64,000 bases of DNA from Bagarius yarrelli (lineage: Eukaryota; Chordata; Actinopteri; Siluriformes; Sisoridae), in assembly GCA_005784505.1 (NCBI GenBank), contig VCAZ01000044.1:613001-677000 (forward strand). Reading direction: 5' to 3'. Below are positions 1 to 12,016 of this stretch, piece after piece. The notes beneath the pieces were generated by a model, which saw only the letters and a list, made by a program, of their open reading frames with translations, ran no database searches and had not been told where the DNA came from. Each line of letters starts with the position of its first letter. Position 1 is the first letter of the stretch. Both the position numbers and the translations under genes were made by a program.

Positions 1-2207
1 ATTTAAAAAGAATTTTCTGCACAAACACGCCATGGCTGTCAGGCTATATTTACAGTAGGTCTGTGAGCCATCAGTGAGAAACTATAAGATAAAAGGAAAA
101 CAACATGCATGAATGCACAGAGCTGGACATGATCTGAGCTGTTTATCAGTGTCGTTGAGGCTCACATAAACACAGGCACATCTGCCCATTACAACACTCC
201 TTAGACGCAGACTGAACAGCTTGACCAAGGGCATTGACCCAGAAATGTTTGCCTTAGACTAAAACACCCTGTGCAAACGGCTCTCACTCTTATTAGAAGC
301 CAGGTACAATCTACAACCATTAGAGCACTCTTTTCTTTTACTAAAGACATTTAACTAATAGAGCTTTTACACATTTCACACTAAATATAGCTCATTCATT
401 TTTACAGTATAACTGATTATAGTAATTAAACCGACATTTTCCCCCTGCAAGTTAAGAGGTAACATTATATCTTTAGTCACATTGATAGGCCTACACTCAA
501 AAAGCTGGGTAAAAATAGGGTTAGAAATCTTATTAACATTAAAGAGTGGGCAGGAACAGATTGGGCTTTAAGTTTTACGTGATAGCGACACCCAGTGTTC
601 ACACAAGGAACTTTTTTCTGTTTTTAATTACAGATCTTCAGAATGACATTTAGAGCCTTTGAATAATTATTGATAATATAAATGAAGCTGTATTTATTAT
701 TATTATTATTATTATTGTTTTATTTAATCTTCGGTTGGCCATTAGACATTATAATTAGAACCTTTTTGGTCTTTATTATTAGCAGTCTCAGCAGCAGCAG
801 CATCACCAAATCCATGTTAATTACAGAATGATCGGTAAAGCAGATTATCTCCACCAACTGTAGACTGTCTCTATTATTTTTCACAATCAGTTTAACTTTG
901 TGTGGCAGTTACTAGATCCTCTTATCAGCTCTACATGCTGCACCCACCACTCAGCTGTTACTGAGAAACAAGGCTGACTCGCACCGTATGTCTCTCACAG
1001 TTTGGTTCCCGCAGCACATAAAACGACGAATACATTGCACATTCACAGTATGATTATCAAACTATATATTCCGTTATATACTTCACACAAACACCCACAT
1101 AAACAGACATTATTACATTTTCTACATGATTTGGATTAAACTACCTAAAGCTTAATTCTAAACACATCCACAGACCTAAACACTAATGCAAATAGATGCC
1201 TTTTGGTTAGAGACTAAACGCAATAAAGTTCCAAATAGACTAATTTTGAAGTAATTAGGAATGCTTTGTAATTTTTTTGGTACAGATTTATAAGGATGGG
1301 TGTGGACAGGAAGTGTGAAACAAAACCCAACCGAACCAGGAAGCCTGTTTTCACCAAACCTGGCTTGTACAAATAGGGAGGGGGTTGTCACTGCTGAACC
1401 ATAGAGAGGTGTAGATCGTCTACATGTTGTTGGAACCAACGAAAACACACTCATTTATTTTTTTTAAACACTAAGAGCGGCTAACAATAGTATTTTCTTT
1501 ATCCTAATAGACTTGTAAACATGGTTACAATTTCAAGGATTTTGAATTGATTTTAATAGTGCTGTTAGTTTTAACTTAATATAACACAATGTTTCTAACC
1601 ATTTTCTAAGTAATATGACTAAACAACACCAGAAATTTACTGACTAAACTAGCTCTTTATTACAATAGTATGCAGTTTGGGACATCACCCAAGTATTTTT
1701 CTGACTCATCAATTACTTTATCATTTTAATTATCAGTATTCAATTATCAATATCAATTATCAATAATGATCAATACAATATAAATATAAACAATGGTGCA
1801 AATCTAATTCATCTGCCTATCAAGTTAAAAGACATTGTAAAGAATGAATCCAAAACCTGACACTATCCAATAATTGTTTTCCAACCAATTAAACAATTAA
1901 GGCCTAATCCTGATAATATGAGCATTTTGGAAAATCAGTAATAAGAATACAAATCCTTAAGATGTGCTGGCTTATTTTCTCTCACCTGATCCAGTGAAAA
2001 TTTAAATTCTGCAGTGATGATAAACCAGCAAGATGCACAACAAGAACAAATTCAAGAAAAAAAACACTAATTCTTTCTCCTAATTGGTTGTAGAGTAATA
2101 TATGCTGAAAGAAACTAACCTCAAAATATTTGAATAATTATAAGAATATTAAACAATGGGTCACATAATTAAAGTCCACCAGCGAATAAGTGAAACATTT
2201 GTGAAAA

Positions 2208-2535
2208 TAATCTGTAGTCTGTAATCACAGCAAGAAAGTCCCGGGTTCGATTCCCGGGCAGGGGCCTTTCTGTGTGGAGTTTGCATGTTCTCCCCATGCT
2301 TGGGTGGGTTTACTCCTTGTACTCCGGTTTCCTTCGACATTTTAAAAACATGTATGTTAGATGATTCTAAATTGCCTATAGGCGTGATTGTGAGTGGGTA
2401 TGGCCCTGCCAACCTGCCCAGGGTGACCTGTCCTGCCTTTTGCCCTTTCAGAGACGGCTGGGATAGGCTCCAGCAGATCCCAGTGACCCTGAATTAGATA
2501 ATAAGCGGGTATAGAAGATGAATAAATAATTAAAT
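2208..2535 (+). mobile_element. tRNA-derived SINE, fish HE1/DANA-like layout
   Basis: Box-B-like GGGTTCGATTCCCGG near 2243, then the widespread fish SINE body (CTGTGTGGAGTTTGCATGTT, GGGATAGGCTCCAGCAGATC, GTGACCCTGAATTAGA) and a tail of short repeats. About 35 bp before it (2162-2200) recurs after it (2663-2700), so the insertion may lie inside an older repeat. Confidence 0.75.
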
Positions 2536-3018
2536 GAATCTGTTGTCTGGTGGGTCAAATTCAGCCACATTACACTATCCCTTGATTACACTAGCCCATC
2601 TTGTTGCTGGTACTGATACTTGAGCCCACAATCGTCTGATCAGTATTTGATCAAACAATAGCTCATGTGATTAAAGTCCGCCAGCAAATAAACAAATGCT
2701 GCAGAACCCACTCACACATTAAAACTCCTTACTTATTTTCTGTTTACACAAACCATATAAATCAGAAGAAAAACTTGGGTATGCGCTTTGATTAAAAGTG
2801 TTTTCCTAACTTCTTAAATATGCTTTATGTGTCCAAATAGTGACGCCACATCTGTATTAATGACTCTGTATTCGGGATCATGAGGTAATGTTATGCTTTG
2901 GGGTGTGTCCCCTATCCTGCCTGTTACTGTGGTCTCTCTCTCTCTCTGGATAAAAGCAAAGGCAGACCTGTGTCTCTTTCTGACATAGGTGAAATAGTGG
3001 CTCTGGTTTAAGCCACAT

Positions 3019-3025
<7 letters not shown>

Positions 3026-3069
<44 letters not shown>
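3026..3069. repeat. (AC)n microsatellite
   Basis: AC repeat with one AAAC interruption. Confidence 0.95.
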
Positions 3070-3762
3070 AAAAGAGCTATGTCATCAAATTGGCTCAATT
3101 TGACCCCATTTATGACCGTAACCCCACAGCAGGCATTGTATACTCAAAATCAATCTTTGTTTTAGGAATAAACGTATTTATTTGTCCTTTAGAATGGAAC
3201 AGAATAAAGGTTATTTTTTAAAGAAGCAACGTAGCAAAAGGCCAGAAAAAGAATAGATTTTGATTACGAAAGACCAGCATGTTAGTCTGCTTCACTGCTG
3301 TCCTGCGTGTTTGTCCTGTTTTTGCCTGTCTCTTTAATCATCGGGCTGGAAAATCTTTGCAAGAGGATTTCATCAGGCAAAGTCAGTTTTTTTCTCTAAA
3401 AAAAAAAAAATGGCAGCATTCTGTAGTTTTCTGTGCAACACCCTATGTAGGAAAAAACAAATACAGTCCAGCTCATTAACTGTATGAGAATAACTTGTTA
3501 ACTTTTTATGATCATTTTTAGATCTTTCTTGTTGGACAAATAATTGTAGGTCCTTTACAAATACAGTGATTGTGCAAAATCACAATAACCTTTCATAATT
3601 GTGAGAATAACTTGCCATGACATGTTCCAGCTTGACCTTGCGAACACACATAACCTACACTTTGCTAACATCTCGGGCAAGTCTTGACTTGAAACAGTGT
3701 GTGACGGCTGCTTGTGACATGAATGGCCTTAGGAACTCTTTCAGCCTAAGATGCTTTTAGTC

Positions 3763-3766
<4 letters not shown>

Positions 3767-3793
<27 letters not shown>

Positions 3794-3805
3794 TTGTGTG
3801 TGTGT
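3767..3805. repeat. (TG)n microsatellite
   Basis: TG repeat with one TTTG interruption. Confidence 0.95.
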
Positions 3806-4164
3806 CAAACTGGTCTGTAGTTCTACTGCCACTACAATTCAACGACATGCTTTAAATATGTTAAAATTATATAATGTTAAATCATAAAATGCTTCTGGAC
3901 CTTTACATTTCCTTTTTTTCTGACACATTTATCTGTCAGCCGGTATTAGTAACTAAACCAGAGCAAATAAAAGCAGTGGAAACATTTCTCTATAGCCGTG
4001 TAATGTAACCTATCAAGTTATTTTATTGCTCTGTACATTAAATATTCTATTACTTCGGTCTATATTAGGATTCCAGACACATCCACGCATTAACACGCTG
4101 CCACACCGCTTTTCATCAGGTCACACTGAAAATGGATGGTGCTGGTGGTGGTGAGGTTACTATA

Positions 4165-4178
4165 GTTGCTATGGCAAC
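4165..4178. promoter_or_regulatory. RFX X-box in nav1 intron
   Basis: GTTGCTATGGCAAC is a near-palindromic X-box. On the minus strand it reads GTTGCCATAGCAAC, one base different from the X-box at 26335. It sits in an unusually GC-rich patch (4090-4340) of an AT-rich intron, followed by a purine-rich tract. A regulatory or internal promoter role is inference. Confidence 0.4.
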
Positions 4179-5679
4179 ATATCCTGATTCTCTGAGGCGG
4201 GCTGCTGCAGCACAGCGAGAGAAAAAGAGAGACAGGATCAAAGACAGTGAGGAAAAAAATAGGAAGAAAGACAGAGAGAGAGAGTGGGTGGGATCGTCTC
4301 CTGCAGTCAGGCATCATTCGTCCCACACTGCCAATCCTCACCCGTCGGTTTTTATTAGCAGTTCATACGTAACCAGAATCTAATAACTGTAAAAGCCGTC
4401 CATTTTTATATTTAAATGCTTATTATTTTAGCTGTGATCTGCGTCTTTTAGCATGCATGTTTAACACTGTGCAGTGATAAGGAAAGAGGATCCTGTGTGG
4501 GCTGTTATCATCATGCTTTGTCTTCAGCATTAGCTCACTTCATCCATCAAATGCTAAAAAAAAAACCTTCACCAAACAGATCCCTCTTTTTTCCACTGAA
4601 GGTAAGGGATAGGGAGCTGGCAGATATGACCAGACCAGATGCCCAGGATCTGCTGTCTTTTGTGTCCAAATGCATTAAGCACAACTGACAGCACACTATA
4701 TTAGTCTGGTCAAAAAACAGGGTGTGTGTGAATAGAAAAAGACTACACAGCAGGGATGTCAAATCTTTGGCAAAGAGGTGGTGTAGCTGCAGTTTTTTTT
4801 ATTACAGACAAATCGGAGACACATAGCAGCTGTTTGCAGAACCTGTGTAAAGCACTCGTGGCTATGAATGGCCCTTTACACTAACAGCGAAGACACAATC
4901 AACACAAAGAACTGTTGAAATGCTGAGGTCAATTTAAATACATAGATCCTTTTGTGAAAAATAAAGCAGCTGTCATGTGACAGTCATGTTGAACAAGCTG
5001 TAGTTTTGAATAGGGCTGATACAGTAATTAAAACGTTGAAAAATGATTAAAATCATGCAACAACCTTTTACCTCTCTCCCCCCCCCAAACCCCCCTAAGC
5101 TAGTTTACCAGTAAATCAGTATAAAATCAGTATAGTCAACCTGATCGCAGGTAAAATGAAAGATTAGATTCCACTGGATGGCAATAAATTAGCATGTGCG
5201 TTTCTTCCAAAAGTTGATTTTCCTAGAACCATTTTTAATATTGATTACTCAACAAATCATTAGTTTAGACCTGTCTATAGACTTGATTTTAAAGATGCAC
5301 CAGGTCTTAAAAAGCTTTGGGAATTTAGTTACTGCTTCAGCACCCTTTTATTGCACCCATATTTTTTTTGTCTCTAAAGAATTCTAGGCCTGGAGGATGC
5401 TCCCGCAGTTTGATTGTAAAAAGAATGGAGACGTGCCAGGACTCTTCCAAACATAAGCACTATTATAACATCAAATAGGTCAGTGAAAAGTATTAGTTAT
5501 AGAGGAAAATTATTATTTACTATAAAGTTTGATTTATTGATCATTTTACTATAAAAAGTGTCATTCTGACCATACAAATATCTGCTGTTATGTAAACCGG
5601 GGTATCTGGGGTATGTAAACCTTTTCTGTCTGTTGTATATATCTAATAAAAGAAACATCTATAATAAAATAATATTACA

Positions 5680-5842
5680 TTTACAGCGTTTGGCGGATGC
5701 CTTTATCCAGAGCGACCTTGAGCTATTTTTTTATACAACTAAGCAATTGGTGGTTTAAGGGCCTTGCTCACAGTGGTGTCTTGGTGGTGCTGGGAATCAA
5801 ACCCCAGTCTTTTCTGGTATCGGCCCAACACCTTAACCGCCT
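5680..5842 (-). mobile_element. tRNA-derived SINE (TTGGTGGTGCTGGGA type)
   Basis: Same text as copies at 19720 and 28158: TTTACAGCGTTTGGCGGATG, CCAGAGCGACC, GGGCCTTGCTCACAGTGGTG, GGTGGTGCTGGGAATC; the tRNA-like head is at the right end. Confidence 0.72.
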
Positions 5843-6226
5843 TATTAATAACCTTTTGAATAAATAGAGTGAAATCACGATTACTGGGATGTAATACATT
5901 TGTTAAATGTGGCTTGGAAATATAGATGTATTTATACTTCTGGAACCACTGGTCAAAAACACCTTTCAGATTTGTTCCTGGATTGAGTTCTTAAGTCTAA
6001 ATCGGATGTAAACCTGGCTAAGGTCGTGTACTTTAATTAACCTTGATATGCAGATTATCAAGAAATCAGTTGTAATTAGCTGCAAACATTTTTGCATGTG
6101 TATACAGACAGCTACATTTTTGCCCTGCAGAAAAATCAATAGCCATTATTTATTAGTCTTAGGGCTTAATTTCGTTTCCCATCCATTTGTTATTGTTATC
6201 CAAACTGCTACTGTGAAGGCCTAAAC

Positions 6227-6503
6227 ATCCATCCATTGTCTATACCGGCTTATTCCTAATTAGGTCTGATCTGCTGGAGTCTATCCAGCTGTCATTGGCT
6301 GAGAGGCAAGGGTACAGCCTGGACAGGTTGCCAGTCTATTACAGGACCCCATACAGACAAACAACCACACACACACACACACTCACTTCTATGGGCAATT
6401 TAGAATCACCAGGAGAACATGTTCACACAAAATGGCAGAACCTGGGACCTTCCTGCTGTAAGACAACAATGATAACCAATAAGCCACCAGGCTGCCCACA
6501 GGT
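6227..6503 (-). mobile_element. SINE related to the one at 2208, reverse orientation, degraded
   Basis: CATCCATCCATTGTCTATAC, CTGGAGTCTATCCAGCTGTC, GGACAGGTTGCCAGTCTATT and TCCTGCTGTAAGACAACAAT are the reverse of the common fish SINE body; an AC repeat has grown inside (6366-6382). Confidence 0.7.
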
Positions 6504-7019
6504 CTAAAAATAAAACTCAAATGCATAGCTTGCTGTGCACTAGGTTGCAATGGGATCAGCAGTCAGTTAAGTAAGTCACATAGGTCACACTTTCTAGCTT
6601 CCCTGTTGGGCTACTACTGCCTAATTTTACAACTTAGACATAAAGTATGACCAAAACGATGAAACCCCAGATATAAAACATCGAATCTAGAACCTAGATC
6701 GAAGTTGAATACAACTTAGAAATGCAACTTATATTCTGATATAATTTGAAGTAGCATGCAATACGTCAGAGGTTGTAAAAATGTTCGAAAGCAGACAGGG
6801 ATAGAAAAATCTGTCTAAAACTTATATTCGTTAAGAAATCTCAGAAAGAAACAGTTTTGAGGTTCATCATACTGTGATCCAAACACCGCTGCAACTGAAT
6901 CTTAACTCGCGAAAAAGAATCGGGTACAATCGTTATTATCCAACACGCTGCACCAGCCTGTTAGCTGAATGTAATTAATATAATTAATTCAAAAACAGAT
7001 TTTCAATATGTTTCATATA

Positions 7020-7275
7020 AACATACTTTCTCTAGTCTTTTTTCTTTTCCTTTTAACTGTTTCCTCCATCTAGTCCTATCTTTTGTATCCTCACATCCAT
7101 TAACTTTAAGTCCTTATTTATCACATTATTATACCTCCTCTGTTTAACCTTTCTCTTTGCCCCCTGCCTGCAGTTCCATTTCCAACATCCTCCTACCCAT
7201 ATTTTCACTATCTCTCCTCAGTCCTCGTGTCCAAACCATCTCAACCTGGCCTGTCTGACTTTGTACCAAAAGAGT
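7020..7275 (-). mobile_element. Non-LTR retrotransposon fragment, C-terminal end of reverse transcriptase
   Basis: The minus strand reads VRQARLRWFGHED, then after a frameshift RRMLEMELQAG. LRWFGH is the hallmark of the C-terminal end of many LINE polymerases. Short and broken. Confidence 0.65.
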
Positions 7276-8331
7276 CCAACATAAGATGTCACTCTTGGAA
7301 AAAAAAATGCTTAATTTCCAAAAAGATTTTTTTGGTTCGATAATCGGTCAAGTATAAAAGCAACAGTTCCCAGTTCAGTGTACTGGTGATTCGAACACTG
7401 CTGTAACTGCCTCTAGAATAGAAAACGAGAATCGCTCTGGCTGTAGGTGTGTAAATTCGTTAGTATTCATAAGCTTGTGCTTATCATCAGTTCTCTTTTC
7501 ACAGCAGTTTAGTCAGTGGGCTGTTAAAGTCATATTGGTGTATTTCTAGTAAGAAGGCATGTCAGGAAGGTAAGTTAATAAAGTAAAGTAAAGTTAAGTA
7601 AATAACTTAAGTATTTGTGAGTGAACCATTTCAAACGATGCAGTCGGATTTGGTGAACCGGTTCAACCAAAGAACCAGTAAAATAGAACAATTTGTTTGT
7701 GAACCGGGATTGTCTGCTGGCTAGCTTGTTGCCAAGCTACTTACTGTTGTCTGCTGTCCAGAATATAAAATGAACATTACCAACCACCTTTCAGGCCTGT
7801 GAATGTAAAAGTGCAATTAAAGAAGCTTTTGAAAGCGTTTTACGTCATATGACAAAGCAAACGACCCACTCTCATCCAGACACCCACCTTTTTTTTCGCA
7901 CATCGATGTTGCACGTGACAAGGTGGGAAATAACTTGCTAATTACTGTTTACGAGGCAGTGTACAATGGTAGTGTACAAATCCTAGACCGTTTACAGAGG
8001 AACCCGACTCTTACAGAGGAAGAACTCTGACATTACACACACGTTTTAAAGCTCCTGTTAAAGCTCCTGTTTAGTGCTCAGTACTTAACTTAATAATTAA
8101 GACCTTTATTCACAGCCTGTTACAGCATTCTTAGGACAGCTGGTAATAGACAGTTCTGAAACTGCTGGAATGCTTTATTTACAATTATTAAAGCTAGAGA
8201 TCAGGCATATTACAAATGTGGCTATTGCAAATATATATTTCATTTATTTCATATGTTTATTGGTAAACCCCAAATACCCTTCATTTATGGCTCCATTAAA
8301 AAGTATAAAACACGTTGTGACACTAATATTC

Positions 8332-9063
8332 GGTCGCATTCACGCTGAATGTACCAAGTGACCCAATTCCGATTTTTTTCACGAATGTGGCACAGATAGG
8401 ATATGACTGACATCCATGTAAGCAGGAAAAAAACACAAGGATTCAAATATTTTATAGACCCTATTCATATGTGGAAATAAATCGGATATAAATCTGATTA
8501 TTGAGCATCTGAGCATTACCCTCTGTCATGTAAGCAGACAGATCAGATTTTCACCTCTCAATGCCAGTCCAACGTCACTGAATAATGACGTCAAGGTGGA
8601 CACCAACAGTGATATATGTAAAATATATATAACTTAGCAAAACTGTGTATTTTGGTGTCTATTAATTTTGCTTATTTAAAGTCTGTTTTGTCTGTAAACA
8701 AATAAACCAATCAACACATTATAAAAAATGTGATCAATGCTACATTCGGCCAGGCTAAAACAAGGGGGTTCTTTTTTTTTCTCCACCTAAAAAAACATTA
8801 TTTTGCAGACCTTTAAATATGGTGTGGATGCAAAATAATGAAAAAAACATTCTTCATCTTCATCCATTGCGTCTATGGATCATTGCACTTTCTTTTCCGG
8901 TCAGTATGGTCTTCCATGGGTTGTTTTGCTGTGTATAGTATAAATGCAGATATCATATACAGGTCAGTTTTTAAAGATGATATAAGCAGGTGGTAAAAAA
9001 CAAAATCGGATATAGTGACAAAATTGGAATTGGGCATCAAGACCGGCAGTGTAAATGCAGCCC
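8332..9063 (+). mobile_element. TIR element family A, copy 1
   Basis: Left end GGTCGCATTCACGCTGAATG..GTGACCCAATTCCGATTTT and right end AAATTGGAATTGGGCATC..GGCAGTGTAAATGCAGCCC are imperfect inverted repeats of about 45 bp. Internal text (TGTGGCACAGATAGGA, GTAAGCAGACAGATCAG, CTACATTCGGCCAGGCT) recurs in the copy at 15317. No transposase is seen, so it is a non-autonomous DNA transposon (MITE-like). The family name is unknown to me. Confidence 0.7.
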
Positions 9064-9607
9064 TAGTGAATGATGTTTCTGGGACTGCTCTCTTAAAAAA
9101 AGACTCTTTGCTAATAAGGTTAATTAGCATTCTCCCTGTGTTACACTGCTCTTTGATGTCTAGGGCACTAACATTCAGATAAAAAAACACCACTACAAGG
9201 CTTTTGTTTTTTCTTCAGCAAAACACCACAAGTTTAAATCAAACCGAGAGCATTTTATTATAGTAAAAACATTCATGTTGTAGTTATCTCTGCAACATAC
9301 AGCATAATTTATCGATCAAAAATGTCTAAAAGTCCTCTTTTCCCTACACACAACAGATATTATAAATAATCTTGTTCTTAAGTGGAAGCTGTCCACATTT
9401 ACTTTTGCTGTAAAAGAATGTGATGCAAGAATTTTCCAAATCACTAAAACAAACAACAAACTGTTCTTTAGCTTTGACAACAAAAGAAAAGCAATTGTAG
9501 AATATTTGTTGTATTGTGCTTTTAGGCTTTTTGTTAAAGCTTTTAATGAAGATGAATGGAATGATTTTCCCACTTCAAACCAAAAAATAATGAAATATTT
9601 GTTATTC

Positions 9608-10127
9608 TAAGGCTGCAGTTACACTGCAGGTCTTGAGGCGCAATTCTGAATTGGTGATTATATCCAATTTTTTTTTAGATCTACTATTAAAACTGACCCA
9701 TATCCGATATCTGCATTTACACTATACATGACAAAACATCCCAAGGAGGACATACTGACTGAAAAAAAAGTAAAAACAGTGCGATAATCAATGGACGAAG
9801 ATAAAATGATTATTCTGTGTTTTGTTTTCCGCACCATATTGATAGGTCGGCAAAACGAAGCTTCATTTATGTGAAAAAAAAGAGGGAAGAACTTGTTGGC
9901 CCTGGAAAAAAAGTAACATCAATCACTATATAGATAGATTGTTGTTGACTCGTACGACTTGCTTTGACAGGTGAAAATACGATCTGTCTAAATACATGTG
10001 GATAGAGCTACAACCAGTCAGAACATATTGGAATCCATGTGCTTTTTCCTGTTGTTTTAATTGTCAGCCATATCTGATCTGTGCCACAATTGGGTCACAT
10101 GATACTTGCGGTGTAAATGCGGTCTAT
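9608..10127 (-). mobile_element. TIR element family A, copy 2 (opposite orientation)
   Basis: Begins GGCTGCAGTTACACTGCAGG and ends GTGGTGTAAATGCGG-like text preceded by CACAATTGGGTCACATGA, the same terminal repeats as the copy at 8332 but in reverse. It is shorter internally. It abuts a second element at 10131. Confidence 0.65.
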
Positions 10128-10130
10128 GGG

Positions 10131-10697
10131 TCTGTTTACACCTGGTCACCTCATGTGTTTTTTTTCTGACAGCGCTTGTGTCATCACACACAGAAGTATG
10201 TCGCTCACTTTAGCATGCCGGTATAGCCTGACGGAGGTGAGTGCTTTTTTATTACATTGATTTGCAGGGTCACACACAGATATTAAAAGGTCTGGCGCCC
10301 CATTCGGAAATGGGATAGCCAGTCTTAAAAAAGCCATTATTATATTTTCCCACCATTGTTGACTTCAGGCTTCCATCTACGTCTCTTACTGCATGTTGAA
10401 GTTTATTACTGCCGACAGAGAAAAAGGCAGCAGATACTGTAATAATCACTGCCTTTTGGTGCTGCGTAAGTGCTGTTGCAAGCATTCTTGGGTTTTCTTT
10501 TGACTGCATTCGCAAACCCAAATAGAGCACAATAATAGTGGGTGCCATTTCAGTAGGAATATTTGCATTTTGCAATTGAATAGAATATCAGATTTACATC
10601 TGTTTCGCTGAGACGCATTTATGTGGACAAGTGTAAAGGAAACCGTTTGGACAAATCAGATCAATAAAAATGCATAAAGTGCCCAGGTGTAAAAAGG
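10131..10697. mobile_element. TIR element family B (TTTACACCTGG ends)
   Basis: The left end GTTTACACCTGGTCAC and right end GTGCCCAGGTGTAAA are inverted repeats, the layout of a small non-autonomous DNA transposon. No transposase frame. It is packed directly between family A copy 2 and the hairpin at 10702. Confidence 0.55.
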
Positions 10698-10701
10698 AAC
10701 T

Positions 10702-10777
10702 AGGAGTCCCAGTAGTTCTGGATGGCCCTATTGTTTCTTATTAAAAAATAGGGCCATCCAGAATTACTGGGACTCCT
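10702..10777. repeat. Near-perfect 30-bp hairpin
   Basis: Left arm 10702-10731 and right arm 10748-10777 are reverse complements at 29 of 30 positions, with a 16-nt AT-rich loop. The one mismatch is G opposite T, a wobble pair if transcribed from the plus strand. See findings. Confidence 0.85.
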
Positions 10778-11983
10778 ATTGTTTCTGATTTTTTAATAAA
10801 AATAAAAATAAAAAATATCCTCCTAAAAACAGACCTAAAAACATCAAGCTTGATGCAGAACCATGACCTTTTAGCATGTTGACTGCACATTTTAAAAAAA
10901 CGTTCTACACGGTAGCTAAAACTGACTTCTACATACTTTAATGTTAGTCGTAGGAGCACGTTTTCATATTACCTGCATCATAAGTACACTTCAAATTAAA
11001 ACTGCTTTGACAACAGAACAAAACAAGAGTGAGAGGAACATCAAGGCTGCGATCCATTCGCAACCATGAGCCAAAGGCAAGTGCATGATGTTATTAGTGA
11101 TAACACATGTCATAAGCTCTAGCACATTTAGCTCTGCACCCCAGACAGTAGCCTGACCCTTAGTCTGAACCATAATAAACTAAAAAAATATTAAAAATAT
11201 TAAATATTAAAAAATATAAAGAGAATTTATGGATAAAATCGAGCTTTACTATATACAAAGAAAAAATATAAAGCTTACTGGTGCTTTCATGCTTATATCA
11301 GGGGATTAATATTAGATTTAATTCTCCAGTATGTTACCTAGAATTTATCAGTAAATTTTATCTTAGCTGGTCATCGTAACAATAAAGAAATAAATAAGAT
11401 GTACTTTATACTATAAGTTAGGTTTTTATGTTCACTGTTCAGCTAAAACGTGGCAGATTAAACCACGTCCTAGTGCTGTTTATATCTTCATACAGGCTTA
11501 TTTTCTATCCGCAGCCTTTAATTATAAGGACAGTAACATGAAGGTCACATGAAGCCACTACAGCTCGGAATACATCAATGGAAAAAACATGTAAATACGG
11601 TATTTATAGTGTTGTGGACTGTAGTTCTTGGTAGATGTCTAGATTTCTAACCTGGATTTCTTCAAAAAAGGTTATGTAGAGGTCATTTCAATCATTATGG
11701 AGATAAAGAGATATAGAGATTGTTCTAAGAACACAGGTTTGCCAAACAGCCATTAGTTTATCATCACCTATCTCCCAGGCCACCAGCTGGTGGCCACACT
11801 TAACCTCTTAACTACCCACTTCCTCACACCTCACAGAGTACACATTAACAGTCATCAGCAGAGTTCATGATGCCTATTCATTAGCAGTAGTGATGACTGT
11901 TTGAGAATGGCTTGCTTCTTTAGTTTTGGAAAAAAAACCTAGGCCTAGTCTTAATAAAAGAACAAGAGTCAACTTAGGGCCTC

Positions 11984-12016
11984 AATAATTACAGACCAAT
12001 AGCACTGTTATCACTT
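11984..12016 (+). mobile_element. Possible LINE reverse transcriptase snippet
   Basis: The frame reads NNYRPIALLSL, matching the conserved YRPI(A/S)LL motif of non-LTR reverse transcriptases, but the frame closes at once on both sides. Too short to be sure. Confidence 0.35.

Noticed and set aside
2814..3098. Open frame with long Cys-Val repeats (CVCVCV)
   Set aside because: It is the translation of an AC/TG microsatellite.
4132..4383. 83-codon frame with Lys/Arg-Glu runs as a nav1 or other exon
   Set aside because: It is on the wrong strand for nav1, lies over a purine-rich low-complexity tract and has no splice sites in keeping.
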